A stretch of 58,448 nt of DNA, from positions 1 to 58,448 of the forward strand of contig JAKBAC010000003.1 in NCBI GenBank assembly GCA_021809365.1, given 5' to 3'. Below are positions 28,410-37,574 of this stretch, piece after piece. The notes under the pieces are model-generated. The model did not search any database. It saw only the letters and a program-made list of their open reading frames with translations, and had not been told where the DNA came from. This stretch comes from Planctomycetota bacterium (GTDB lineage: Bacteria; Planctomycetota; Phycisphaerae; WQYP01). Each line of letters begins with the position of its first letter. Position 1 is the stretch's first letter. The position numbers and the translations under genes are program-made.

Positions 28410-29495
28410 TTATTCGGAAGTTTTCTCTTCGGGCGGAGGATCTTCGTCAACAACTTCCGATTTTTTGCGAGCGGTAACCAGAGTAGCTAGAACCAGACCC
28501 AGCACATAAAGCAGAATCAGCGGCAGAAATATACTGGAAAACGTCACCAGATCGGGCGTAGGTGCCAGCAGCGCGGATAATACCGCCAGCACCAGTACCG
28601 CATAACGCCACATTTTGCGAAACTTTTCCGCGGACATGATCCCGATCTGCGCCAGCACCATCATGACCATGGGCAATTCAAAAGCCAGGCCGAACACCAG
28701 AGCCATGACGGTGACAAAGCCCAGATAATCATGCACCATCGGCAGCGGTGCAAATAGCGAACCGGCAGGCTGAGCATTGATAACGAGTGTTTTTCCCTCA
28801 GCATGCATCAGCAGGCGGCCTTGCGCGGCGTTATACCACAAGGCAATATGATGCTTTGGAAAATGCGTTGGATCACTGCGCACCATCGGAATTAAGAGCG
28901 GCGTAGCCTGATCGCCGGTGGGCAGCTTGGCTATCGCCTTCACGGCTGTGCTTCCACCGTAGATCATACTTTCAATTCCGTTGGGCCGCACATCCGGCAT
29001 CGGCACCTGCTGATTAAATGCCAGAAAGAATTTCAGCATGATCGGCAGCACGATCAGGAAAAAAAATGCGACACCGGAAATAAACAGCATGATGCTCGGA
29101 CCGATATACCGATAAACCAGTGATCGCTCCCGCTTATATAGCCCGGCGGCAACAAACAGCCAGAATTGATAAATAATCCATGGGCTGGCCAGCAGCACCC
29201 CGGCCTTAATTCCCAACATCAGGTACATGATGACGTTACCGGCGGGCTTATTGTAGAGCAGATATTGCGGGTAGCCGGAAAAACGCAGGGCCAGAAGATA
29301 GGGCTGAAAAAGAAAGTCGATGATGTCGTTGGCGAACCATGTGCAGATGGCGATACCCACCGCCGCTCCCAGCAACGACAGAATCAGACGCTTGCGCAAA
29401 TCATCCAGATGATCGCCAATGGACATGGAAGGCATCGAAGATTCTTCCTCCGGAGCCTGGGAAAATTTGGCCAGAAAATGCCGCCATAAGCCCAT
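28410..29495 (-). CDS. tatC: Twin-arginine translocase subunit TatC with large periplasmic insert
   Basis: TatC is the receptor for twin-arginine signal peptides in the inner membrane. Conserved elements are DHLDDLRKRL (usually HLxELRxR; the Glu is Asp here), the FWLFVAAGLYKRER loop with its Glu, and FGLAFELP with the TM4 Glu273. The protein has 361 residues against about 250 normally. The excess is mainly an insert of about 95 residues (161-255) in the second periplasmic loop between TM3 and TM4, plus N- and C-terminal charged extensions. It is the last gene of a lysS-lolE-lolD-tatC run, 36 bp after lolD. TatA/B genes are not in the window. Confidence 0.93.
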   Translation of the reverse strand: MGLWRHFLAKFSQAPEEESSMPSMSIGDHLDDLRKRLILSLLGAAVGIAICTWFANDIIDFLFQPYLLALRFSGYPQYLLYNKPAGNVIMYLMLGIKAGVLLASPWIIYQFWLFVAAGLYKRERSLVYRYIGPSIMLFISGVAFFFLIVLPIMLKFFLAFNQQVPMPDVRPNGIESMIYGGSTAVKAIAKLPTGDQATPLLIPMVRSDPTHFPKHHIALWYNAAQGRLLMHAEGKTLVINAQPAGSLFAPLPMVHDYLGFVTVMALVFGLAFELPMVMMVLAQIGIMSAEKFRKMWRYAVLVLAVLSALLAPTPDLVTFSSIFLPLILLYVLGLVLATLVTARKKSEVVDEDPPPEEKTSE

Positions 29496-29531
29496 AATGT
29501 TTATATCCGTTCCAATTTGTCCACGCCGCGG

Positions 29532-30278
29532 TCAGTTGCCGGGCGGAGCGCTTTCCAAAAGTTTACCATCCCGCAGGGTCAGTACCCGATCCGCCTGCGC
29601 CGCAATGTTGACATCATGCGTTACCAACAGAATGCTCTGGCCGCTGCTGCGATGCAAGCCCGTAAGTACCTCCAGAATAGTCTGACCCGTTTTTGGATCA
29701 AGATTGCCCGTGGGTTCATCCGCCAATACCAGTTTGGGTTCATTAATCAATGCGCGAGCGATGGCCACGCGCTGGCGTTCACCGCCGGAAAGCTGCGCGG
29801 GCCGATGACGTAGGCGATCCGTCAGCCCCAATTGTTCCAATAATTCCAATGCCCGCCGTTTGCCGGGGCGGGCGCGTATGAGCGCTTTATACCAGGGAGC
29901 ACACACCATGGCGGGCAGCAGAACATTTTCCAGAACACTTAATTCCGGCAAAAGATGATACAACTGAAACACAAATCCAAAGGCGTGATTGCGCAGCCGA
30001 TGCCGACAGCGCCGTGACATCCGGCTGACATCCTGCCCCTGAAACACCACTGATCCGGCATCGGCGGTTTCCAGTGCCCCGGCAATGTGCAAAAGCGTGC
30101 TCTTGCCCGAACCCGATGCGCCCACCAGCGCCACAAACTCCCCTTCATGGATAATCAGGCCGGCACCGCCCAGCACACGCACCTTGGCCGGCCCAAGCTG
30201 AAATGTCTTATGAATATCTTTTAATTCCAACAGGGGACTTCCCGCCCGCGGACCGCTTTGACATGAGGCATTATTCAT
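29532..30278 (-). CDS. lolD: LolD-type ABC transporter ATPase
   Basis: This 248-residue ATPase belongs to the LolD/MacB/FtsE group. Walker A is [21 protein letters not shown], signature [15 protein letters not shown], Walker [13 protein letters not shown], and the TSD-like H-loop is VTHDV. With the adjacent permease it would release lipoproteins from the inner membrane toward LolA. Its start overlaps the permease stop by 8 nt. An N-terminal stretch of about 15 polar residues precedes the domain. Substrate assignment is by neighbour type and not proven. Confidence 0.9.
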   Translation of the reverse strand: MNNASCQSGPRAGSPLLELKDIHKTFQLGPAKVRVLGGAGLIIHEGEFVALVGASGSGKSTLLHIAGALETADAGSVVFQGQDVSRMSRRCRHRLRNHAFGFVFQLYHLLPELSVLENVLLPAMVCAPWYKALIRARPGKRRALELLEQLGLTDRLRHRPAQLSGGERQRVAIARALINEPKLVLADEPTGNLDPKTGQTILEVLTGLHRSSGQSILLVTHDVNIAAQADRVLTLRDGKLLESAPPGN

Positions 30279-31974
30279 AACGCAATGCCTCCACCGGATC
30301 CTGCCGCGCCGCGATCAGGGCTGGAAGCAGCGCCCCCAGCAACCCGGCGAAAATGGCGAAAATCACGATCCATGTGACGGCATGGGGATCAATCTGATCG
30401 GGGATTTTTGAAAACACATAAATTTTCCGATTCCAGATTGAAATGCCGAAGATGCGCCACAATATATGGTCATGGATCCAATTGTCGTTGCGTACGAACA
30501 ATACCCCGGTAACCAGCCCCATCAGCGCGCCGGCGGTGCTGATCAACATGCCATAAAGCACAAATATCACGCCCAAGCCCTCTTCGCTGCCGCCAATGGC
30601 TTTAATAATCCCGATGTCGCGTGTTTTGTCCCGCACCAGCATGTAAAAAATCAGAAAGATCACAAGCACCACAACCAGGCTCATCAGGCCCAGCAGAAAC
30701 GTGATCATGTTGCGTTCATTGTCCACCGCCCGGATATATTCCGCCTGCACCTGATCCCATGTCCGCACGCGAATCCCCGTAATTTCCATCTGCGGATGCA
30801 GCAATTCCATATTATGCACAACACCGGCGATGGCGGCGCGGGCCGCCATGACATTACGCTCGCGCCCATCATGCCGCACCAGAACCTGTATCTCGCTGCA
30901 ACGCCCTGGCCGCACGCCGCCATCGAGCAGATCCTGCCGCTGCATAAACGCCATCTTCTGCGCCGCATGAAACGGAATGTAAACCGTCTTGGAATCCACC
31001 GCGTACACCCGCGTACGGGAATCATCAACAATCACAAATCGCCGACTCTGTGGCTGGGCCAGCGTCGCCTTGATGGTCACCGGTACCACCGTGATGATCA
31101 CCGGTGAATACCTGACCCATGACGGACGATGATAATGCCCGAAACGATCACGCTTATACAGACCAAGGTCCACGCCCACAATGCAGCCGTTCTTCGGTTC
31201 GTCGGCGGATGTCATATAGTGCTGCGCCGCCTGTGACGGTGGTTTGAATGTCGGAGCGGATGGAATCAGGGCTTTTCGCAAAGCTTCGGCATTGAGAAAA
31301 TTGCGGTCCGGAAGCTTTTGCACCATGCGCAAATCCCGGGCGGCGCGGTTCTCCCGGTAAACGGCCTGCTGATAATCTTCATGCGCTATGACCTGCCAAT
31401 GCTCGCGGATCGAAGCGAACCATGCGCCGGGCTTAATAGGTTTGAGTTTGGCGAAGGCCTCCTGACTGGCATTCTCCGCCTTCGCCGCCGCCATCAAACG
31501 CTGCCCGGCGTATGCCACAAGCTTGGCACGGCTGGTGGGAAATCCAACGCCCCGCAAATCCTCAACGGCCTGCATGGGAGCCTTGTACTGCCAGAAAAGG
31601 CTGCTGCCGAAGGAACTGACCTTGGACTCACTGGCGGCTTCCACGCCCATCACTTGTACACCGGTGTTCACCTGATTGACCGGCAGATTAAACAGACCAT
31701 ACGCGGAAATCACCGGCGTGCTGGCCCGCACCTGCGGCAGCAGCGCCAATCGCTTTTGCAGTTGCCGATAATAGGGAAACCCCGCCATGGAATCGGACTG
31801 GATCACCACGTCCCCCATCAGTGACCGCCCGGCATCCCGCACACGATTGACGAAACCCGTCATAATGCTGTTGACGATGATGAGCATCATCACGCACAGC
31901 CACACGGCCAGCACGGGAAACAGGACGATTCCCTTACGCGTAAGGTACCGGAAACAGAGAAATAATTTGTACAT
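30271..31974 (-). CDS. LolC/LolE-type ABC transporter permease
   Basis: This 567-residue permease of the LolE/MacB/FtsX superfamily has TM1 near residues 18-40, a large periplasmic domain (about 45-425), and three C-terminal helices. Conserved motifs are YMLVRDKTRDIGIIKAIGGS in the cytoplasmic loop and the C-terminal [17 protein letters not shown]. LolC/E are about 400 residues; the excess is within the periplasmic domain. The ATG at 31974 is used; a TTG six bases earlier also fits. It follows lysS by 55 bp and overlaps lolD by 8 nt. Only one permease gene is present, so the complex may be a homodimer. Confidence 0.88.
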   Translation of the reverse strand: MYKLFLCFRYLTRKGIVLFPVLAVWLCVMMLIIVNSIMTGFVNRVRDAGRSLMGDVVIQSDSMAGFPYYRQLQKRLALLPQVRASTPVISAYGLFNLPVNQVNTGVQVMGVEAASESKVSSFGSSLFWQYKAPMQAVEDLRGVGFPTSRAKLVAYAGQRLMAAAKAENASQEAFAKLKPIKPGAWFASIREHWQVIAHEDYQQAVYRENRAARDLRMVQKLPDRNFLNAEALRKALIPSAPTFKPPSQAAQHYMTSADEPKNGCIVGVDLGLYKRDRFGHYHRPSWVRYSPVIITVVPVTIKATLAQPQSRRFVIVDDSRTRVYAVDSKTVYIPFHAAQKMAFMQRQDLLDGGVRPGRCSEIQVLVRHDGRERNVMAARAAIAGVVHNMELLHPQMEITGIRVRTWDQVQAEYIRAVDNERNMITFLLGLMSLVVVLVIFLIFYMLVRDKTRDIGIIKAIGGSEEGLGVIFVLYGMLISTAGALMGLVTGVLFVRNDNWIHDHILWRIFGISIWNRKIYVFSKIPDQIDPHAVTWIVIFAIFAGLLGALLPALIAARQDPVEALRYE

Positions 31975-32029
31975 CAGCAATTCAGGAACGTACCGGCGGA
32001 TCAGGGCCGCGGGTCAAATATCCACATCC

Positions 32030-33568
32030 TTATTTCAATGTTTCATCCGATGGCGCATCAGCATTCGACCCCGTCTGGGGCTTCAGTAAGGGGAACAACA
32101 CCACATCACGAATACTGGTCCGATTGGTCAGCAACATCACCAGCCGATCGATTCCGATGCCCAGACCGCCCGCGGGCGGCATGCCGTGACATAGTGCAGT
32201 GATAAAATCATCATCCATGCGAGCCATGGACTCCTCCGACTTCAGCCCGGCGAGTTGGGCGGAAAATGTTTCATACTGTACCAACGGGTCATTTAGTTCG
32301 GTATACGCATTGGCTAATTCCATGCCGGCGACATAAAGTTCAAACCGTTCCGCCAGATGAGGCTGCCCCGATTTTCGCTTGGTCAACGGGCATAAACCCG
32401 CCGGATAATCATAGACAAATACCGGATGATCCAGTGCGCCAAGTTCCGGCTCCGCCAGTCGTTCAAATAGCTGCCCCACCAGTACATCATGATCCACTTT
32501 GGCGACATCCGCGATGCCATGGCGCGTTGCACACTGCCGCACCGCTTGAGCATCTCCCATGTCCACGCCGACATGCCGCTTGAACCATTCGCTGTAGCTG
32601 ATGCGTTCATACGGCAACGTAAAATCAATAATTCTGTCACCAAACGGCAGTTTGAGCCGCGCATCGGCTGAACGCGCATCATGCATCGCGGCGTGCCGCG
32701 CCGCCGCCAGAGAGGCCAGCAGCGTTTCCGTAAGCTCCATCATGCCGGCCAGATCACTGTATGCCTGATACAGCTCCAGCATGGTGAATTCGGGATTGTG
32801 GCGTGTGTCAATGCCCTCGTTGCGGAAATTGCGGTTGATCTCGTAAACCCGTTCCATCCCCCCAACCAGAAGCCGCTTGAGAAACAATTCTGGGCTTATA
32901 CGCATGTACAAGTCAACATTCAACGCATGATGATGCGTGATAAAGGGCCGGGCCGCCGCACCGCCGGGGATCGCCTGCATCATGGGAGTTTCGACTTCCA
33001 CAAAGTGCCGCCCCGCGAGAAATTCTCGGATGGATTGCATCACGCGCGATCGCGTCATGAACACATCCAGGGAATCCGCATTGGCCGCCAGATCAAGATA
33101 GCGCTGGCGATAGCGCAATTCCGTATCCGAAAGCCCATGAAATTTTTCCGGCGGCGGCAGCAGGGATTTGCTCGCCAAGCCAAAATTGTCCGCCCAGATG
33201 GTGATTTCGCCGGTCTTGGTATGGCCGACCTTGCCGGAAAACCAGACAATGTCGCCCAGTTCCAACAATTTGGCCTGTTCCCATTGGGATGCCACAAATT
33301 GTTTGGCCAGGCCGATCTGAATCCGCCCGGTCCAGTCGCTGATGGTTACGAAAATCAGTTTGCCAATATCGCGTAGCAACGTAATGCGCCCCGCCACCTT
33401 GGCACTCGGCCCCCCATCATGCGGCGTTTCCGCGGTGTGCAACGCTCGCGCTGCCTCGGTGGAGATCAGCCCGTCGATGCGGGATCCATAGGGATCCGCC
33501 CCGGTTTGACGCCATTTCTCCAGCCGGGCGAGTCTAAACTTGAATTCCGGGTTATCCGACTGAAGCAT
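32030..33568 (-). CDS. lysS: Lysyl-tRNA synthetase (class II)
   Basis: This enzyme charges tRNA-Lys. Its 512 residues contain an N-terminal OB-fold anticodon domain (AKVAGRITLLRDIGKLIFVT). The class II catalytic domain has motif 1 around VEVETPMMQAIPGGAAARPF, motif 2 FRNEGIDTRHNPEFTMLELY and motif 3 GGLGIGIDRLVMLLT. GAGGAA lies directly before ATG 33568. It is the first gene of a run continuing with lolE, lolD and tatC. A truncated family B element lies about 90 bp upstream. Confidence 0.97.
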   Translation of the reverse strand: MLQSDNPEFKFRLARLEKWRQTGADPYGSRIDGLISTEAARALHTAETPHDGGPSAKVAGRITLLRDIGKLIFVTISDWTGRIQIGLAKQFVASQWEQAKLLELGDIVWFSGKVGHTKTGEITIWADNFGLASKSLLPPPEKFHGLSDTELRYRQRYLDLAANADSLDVFMTRSRVMQSIREFLAGRHFVEVETPMMQAIPGGAAARPFITHHHALNVDLYMRISPELFLKRLLVGGMERVYEINRNFRNEGIDTRHNPEFTMLELYQAYSDLAGMMELTETLLASLAAARHAAMHDARSADARLKLPFGDRIIDFTLPYERISYSEWFKRHVGVDMGDAQAVRQCATRHGIADVAKVDHDVLVGQLFERLAEPELGALDHPVFVYDYPAGLCPLTKRKSGQPHLAERFELYVAGMELANAYTELNDPLVQYETFSAQLAGLKSEESMARMDDDFITALCHGMPPAGGLGIGIDRLVMLLTNRTSIRDVVLFPLLKPQTGSNADAPSDETLK

Positions 33569-33655
33569 ATTTCCTCATCCGCGTTCAACAAAGTGTGCCA
33601 TTGTAGCCGCTTGCCGCGGATGTGAAAACCCAACCGGCAGCCTGTCGAACGTTTG

Positions 33656-33740
33656 GAGGTGCATGACACTTTACGCGGGCTACGGACGCCGCAATCGTCT
33701 CTCCCCAGAGCACCGTGATGAGAAGCCGGTGCCGGTGCGC
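33656..33740. repeat. MITE-like family B, half element
   Basis: The left terminal repeat (GGTGCATGACACTTTACGCG) and the first interior hairpin (AGCACCGTGATGAGAAGCCG then GTGC) are present; the second half and right end are missing. It lies in the 327-bp gap between lysS and the LysM gene. The rest of the gap holds no recognised gene. Confidence 0.6.
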
Positions 33741-33895
33741 GGGGATTGACGATTTTTCGGTCGCCGCCACATTCGCATTAAATGGCCGCGGGTTGCCACC
33801 ACGCAGTACCGGATGATGGCATCCACCGCAGCCATGGGAGGAATCCCACGGCTGTTCAAAGCTCTCGTATTACAGGCCTAACGCGAACTTTCCGC

Positions 33896-34825
33896 TTATC
33901 CCGGAATTTGCAATTTCTGGCCGACGAAAATTGTGCGGGGATCACGAATATGGTTGAGCGCCATGATGCGATGCACGTTGGATTCTGTTCCCGCCCCCAT
34001 CAACTTCCGGGCAATGCCCAACAAGGTGTCGCCGCTGCGTACACGGTACGTTCGTGTTGATGTTTGTGGTGATGCCGCCATCGGTGACGATTGCGGATTG
34101 CCGCTGTCGGCGTGGATGTTGCCGGTGGTTTGAGCGGCCATCGCCAAAAGCTGCGGACGCCCTGAAGACGCCTGCTGATTCTCGGCGGGGATAATCAGCG
34201 GTTCACCAACATAGATCACGGCATTGGCACCGGCCAGTTTGCTTCGGTTGGCGCTGACAATTCGCCGCAGGGCCAGCGGCCCGCTGTCATGATAAAAATG
34301 CCAGGCTATTTTTCCCAGCGTATCACCGGGCCGCACGGTGTAATTGACAACACGATTAACCACGGTGTTTCGGGTATCCGTGGAAGCAAGCGCCTGCGCC
34401 GGTGGCGGTGGAATGCGATGCGCCGCGGACATCGCGGTTGCGGAATACGAATGGTTGTTCGCCACGTTGGGCACAATGGCGACCGGCGTTATCGGGGGAT
34501 TCATGGTTGTCTGGGGGGCCGCGGCATTGCCGCTGTTAGCGCCGCCATAAGGCAATTGCGTAACCTGATTATATTGTGTCGCCGATTGGGCGGTTGCCGC
34601 GGGCTGCGGGATCGGTGCTTGACTTCCGGACGAAAGTTGCGCCACCGGCACTTGTGCAATCCCGACAGGATTGCTGATCTGATTCCGTAATTGACTGCCC
34701 TGCCCCGCCAGAGACAAGTCTCCGATTTTGTTGCGCGGCGCGCTAAGATAGCTGGACAGCATCGCCCCAATTAGGACGATCAGCGTTACGCCGGTAACAA
34801 GCCCGATTTTTGTTTCTCTGTTCAT
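33896..34825 (-). CDS. Membrane-anchored protein with two LysM domains
   Basis: This 309-residue protein has one N-terminal transmembrane helix (GLVTGVTLIVLIGAMLSSYL) with no cleavage site, then a Gln/Ala/Pro-rich linker. Two LysM domains follow: NYTVRPGDTLGKIAWHFYHD around residues 165-215, and TYRVRSGDTLLGIARKLMGA to the C-terminus. LysM binds N-acetylglucosamine polymers such as peptidoglycan, so the protein probably tethers the inner membrane to the wall. GGGAG precedes ATG at about 10 nt. It lies 76 bp after rsmH, the place usually held by ftsL. Confidence 0.9.
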   Translation of the reverse strand: MNRETKIGLVTGVTLIVLIGAMLSSYLSAPRNKIGDLSLAGQGSQLRNQISNPVGIAQVPVAQLSSGSQAPIPQPAATAQSATQYNQVTQLPYGGANSGNAAAPQTTMNPPITPVAIVPNVANNHSYSATAMSAAHRIPPPPAQALASTDTRNTVVNRVVNYTVRPGDTLGKIAWHFYHDSGPLALRRIVSANRSKLAGANAVIYVGEPLIIPAENQQASSGRPQLLAMAAQTTGNIHADSGNPQSSPMAASPQTSTRTYRVRSGDTLLGIARKLMGAGTESNVHRIMALNHIRDPRTIFVGQKLQIPG

Positions 34826-34901
34826 AATTCAATAACTCCCAAAAACATGCGGTACACGGTAACAGCCAATCCACTGTTACACATTTGCCGCGAATTTCCC
34901 G

Positions 34902-35804
34902 CTATTGCATCCGCATACGCGCGACGCGCAATTTAGCGCTTCGGCTCCGCGGATTAGCCACCATTTCAAATTCCCCAGGCACAAGGGGTTTGGGGGTTAA
35001 TACGTCAAACGCCCCGTCAACGGCCCATTGCCTGAAGCTCTGTTTAACCAATCGATCTTCCCCCGAATGAAAACTGATAATCCCGATCCGCCCGCCCGGC
35101 TTGAGTCGCTGCCGCGCGGAAGCCAGCAATTCCGTGAGATTTTCCAGCTCATGATTAACTTCCATTCGCAGGGCCTGAAACGTGCGGGTGGCTGAGTCTA
35201 TTTGTCCAAAACGCGCCTTCGGAACGGCCGAATGTACAATTTGAGCCAGTTCGGCGGTCGTGGAAATTTTTTTTAGTTGTCGCGCTTTGACAATGGCCCT
35301 GGCAATACGGCGCGACAGGCGTTCTTCGGAATTATTGAAAATCAGATCGGCCAGATCCTTTTCCGACAGATCATGGACCAGATCGGCGGCGGTGCGATCC
35401 AACTGCGGATCAAGCCGCATATCCAATGGGCCGTCGAATGTAAAACTCAGGCCATGCGTGGCGGACAACATCTGATTGGTGGACACCCCAAGATCAGCCA
35501 GGATCACATCCACGGCAGGAATTTCCGCGGTATCCAGCACATCGGACAATTGCGCAAAATTGGCTTGAAAAAAGCGGCATCTCGGGCCGGCCGAGACCAG
35601 GCGTTGACGGCTGTAAGTCAAATTATCCGGATCAACGTCCAGGCACAGCAGCGTACCCGTAGGTCCGATTTTTTCAGCCAGGGCGAGGGCATGGCCACCG
35701 CGACCGGTTGTGCAATCCATCACGACTTCGCCGGGCTGCGGAGATAGCAACGCCATGATCTCATGAAGCAGAACCGGTTCGTGACCATGTTGAGGCGTAT
35801 CCAT
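34902..35804 (-). CDS. rsmH: 16S rRNA (cytosine-1402-N4) methyltransferase RsmH
   Basis: RsmH (MraW) methylates N4 of C1402 in 16S rRNA using S-adenosylmethionine. The 300-residue form starts MDTPQHGHEPVLLHEI, then the SAM motif DCTTGRGGHALAL. DLGVSTNQMLSATHGLSF, DMRLD and the C-terminal ISFHSGEDRLVKQSFR and NPRSRSAKLRVARM follow. The frame is open to 35981, but that extension would cross a terminator at 35889-35928 and has no family match, so 35804 is preferred; 35846 is also possible. It is separated from mraZ by 430 bp and followed by a LysM gene. Confidence 0.93.
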   Translation of the reverse strand: MDTPQHGHEPVLLHEIMALLSPQPGEVVMDCTTGRGGHALALAEKIGPTGTLLCLDVDPDNLTYSRQRLVSAGPRCRFFQANFAQLSDVLDTAEIPAVDVILADLGVSTNQMLSATHGLSFTFDGPLDMRLDPQLDRTAADLVHDLSEKDLADLIFNNSEERLSRRIARAIVKARQLKKISTTAELAQIVHSAVPKARFGQIDSATRTFQALRMEVNHELENLTELLASARQRLKPGGRIGIISFHSGEDRLVKQSFRQWAVDGAFDVLTPKPLVPGEFEMVANPRSRSAKLRVARMRMQ

Positions 35805-35888
35805 GTTCAACAGCGGCTTGCGCCGGAGACCTGAAGCCGATAACATTGAATCCGGGCCATGCACAAACCATGGTCCGGCGCGTAAATC

Positions 35889-35928
35889 AAAAAAAAGACA
35901 GGGACACGACTGGCCGGTACGTGTCCCC
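35889..35928 (-). terminator. Rho-independent terminator between mraZ and rsmH
   Basis: On the minus strand GGGACACG pairs with CGTGTCCC, followed by TGTC and eight T. It lies about 310 bp past the mraZ stop and 85 bp before the rsmH start. It therefore ends the mraZ transcript and separates two genes that are usually one operon. Confidence 0.85.
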
Positions 35929-36235
35929 GCCATGCCTTCCATAGCCCAAGCGTGTTCATCCGTGAAGACCAGCGGCGCCAAAGCCTCAGTCCTTGAGTTG
36001 CTGGCGTGCGGGCACCGAACGTCATGTTCGGCTGCCTGGCCATTGCCATTGTTTCGGGGCGGCGGGATAGGCGCTTCATCCTTGAAGGGCCTATGCCGCT
36101 ATTCGCCCTGGTACGACTGCCATGTCCGCCGCATCCATGCGACAGCAGCAGCCAAAAGTACACACGCTTCCATGCGTGGGGAAGTACGTCTCACCCGCCA
36201 TCCGTGGTGGCGAGGCGTACCGCCTTCGAAATTTC
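35929..36235 (-). other. Long 3' region of mraZ without a recognised gene
   Basis: About 300 bp between mraZ and its terminator. No frame with a ribosome binding site and a recognisable domain was found. Several small GC-rich hairpins are visible, for example AGGCGCTTCATCCTTGAAGG near 36070. It could be a long untranslated tail, a small RNA ended by the terminator, or decayed coding DNA. Confidence 0.35.
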
Positions 36236-36718
36236 TTACGCCGCCCGGACTTTTCCGGCTCCATCGAAGCGGCGATGATATTCATCCGCGTTCCATACCT
36301 GGATGCGATTGCCCATGCCCGCAAGCACCACATCGCGACCCAGGATATTTACGGCAAAGCGGCTGGACTTTTTTTCCGGGCGATCCAGGAAATCATCCGG
36401 CATTACCACGCGGCCTTGTTCATCAATTTCCAGAATCTTCACCCCGGCAAACATACTCCGTTGACGGTCCTGCTCCTCCAGAGGCACATCCAGGCGATCC
36501 TCCATTTCCTCCTTCTCGGCCAGTGCCACAAAATTCGGTTCAGGAATCAATTCAATGTAGCGCCTCTTGGTCCCGTCCGGCTCTGTAAGCTCAATGGGTC
36601 GGGCATAAAACCGCTTCTCACCCGATGGCGATTCCGGCATGGCCTGTCTGTGCGCCGAGGGAATCGCCAAGCGATTCTTACTGTCGATGACATGCTCGTA
36701 TGAACCAACCAAGTACAT
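36236..36718 (-). CDS. mraZ: Transcriptional regulator MraZ
   Basis: MraZ is a ring-forming DNA-binding protein with two SpoVT/AbrB-type domains that controls the dcw cell-division cluster in many bacteria. Its 160 residues begin LVGSYEHVIDSKNRLAIPSAHR (first domain, residues 4-25 region). The second domain contains ILEIDEQGRVVMPDDFLDR. Length and spacing match the family, with an acidic linker between the domains. Typical MraZ operators (repeated GTGGG-like boxes) are not obvious upstream. A -35/-10 like pair lies at 36775-36802. Confidence 0.93.
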   Translation of the reverse strand: MYLVGSYEHVIDSKNRLAIPSAHRQAMPESPSGEKRFYARPIELTEPDGTKRRYIELIPEPNFVALAEKEEMEDRLDVPLEEQDRQRSMFAGVKILEIDEQGRVVMPDDFLDRPEKKSSRFAVNILGRDVVLAGMGNRIQVWNADEYHRRFDGAGKVRAA

Positions 36719-36774
36719 TCAAGCGTCCAACCTTCAAGCACACAGAAAACATGCTTCTGTAAACATCGGTTCAC

Positions 36775-36802
36775 AGCATATCAGAACTTGTGGGAAAGTA
36801 AA
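36775..36802 (-). promoter_or_regulatory. Possible mraZ promoter
   Basis: On the minus strand TTTACT (36797-36802) and TATGCT (36775-36780) are 16 bp apart, about 57 bp upstream of the mraZ start. The DNA upstream to about 36960 is clearly more AT-rich than its surroundings. An alternative -35/-10 pair lies further upstream. Confidence 0.3.
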
Positions 36803-36984
36803 GTATTTTGCTCCACTTTATGGGCTTTAATGGGATAAGATATTTTCATTATCGCGAATCACAACAATGGATAGTGTTTGCAGGGACTTAAGCACTATTA
36901 GTTGTGGTTATGTCAGAAAATAAAAATTTATATTTTTTTTTATTCGTAGCCCCCACTTTTCCCCACAACACAGCACGGAGTAAA

Positions 36985-37420
36985 GAGGATTGAGAGAAGG
37001 CGTGGCGAAACAACGTTACGGCGAGGGAACGACACGCTTCAACGAAACGCTGCGCTTCAACGAGTAACGAGCAACGAACAACGGGGTGAACCGCGAAGGG
37101 CGTAAGAACGCAAAGACGGGCGATTACGACGACGGTGTTTACCACGAGGTAGCTGAGGTAAACGGAGGAAACGACGACGAGTAGCCACAGAGGGCACAGA
37201 GATCACAGAGGTTGGGATACGACGACGATATTTACCACAGAGACACAACGACACAAAGATACGACGATGGAACGACACGCTTCAACGAAACGCTACGCTC
37301 AACGAGAAACGAGCAACGAACAACGGGGTAAACCGCAAAGCAACTCAAGAACGCAAAGACGCGGCGTTACGACGACGGTGTTTACCACGAGGAAGCGGAG
37401 GGGTAGCCGCTGCGGCGGCT
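36985..37420. repeat. Low-complexity repeat region (GAGCAACGAACAACGGGG / ACCACAGAG type)
   Basis: Imperfect units such as CGAGCAACGAACAACGGGG, AACCGCAAAG, AAGAACGCAAAGACG, TTACGACGACGGTGTTTACC and CACAGAGGGCACAGAG alternate for over 400 bp. The largest internal repeat pairs about 37015-37145 with about 37265-37390. The same units occur at 8818-8890. All frames here are repeat artefacts. This fills most of the gene-free 1.3 kb between mraZ and the gene at 38037. Confidence 0.6.
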
Positions 37421-37574
37421 GGAGCAGGAGAGTCCCGGCGCGCCGGGACCTGCGCTTGCCGGACATTGGACACCGCGCTCCAGTCATCATTGCATGGCGA
37501 TTTGCTGCCGCTTGTTTCCGGGCATCACGACGCGGTTTTATTGTCGTGCCGAGCACGGGTGGGAAGTTGTTAAA

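Noticed and set aside
30466..31107. 213-codon plus-strand frame, His/Asn rich, inside the LolE-like gene
   Set aside because: Antisense shadow with biased composition.
35805..35981. N-terminal extension of RsmH
   Set aside because: It runs through a strong terminator and lacks family similarity.
36122..36703. 193-codon plus-strand frame over mraZ
   Set aside because: Antisense shadow; the minus-strand product is a full MraZ.
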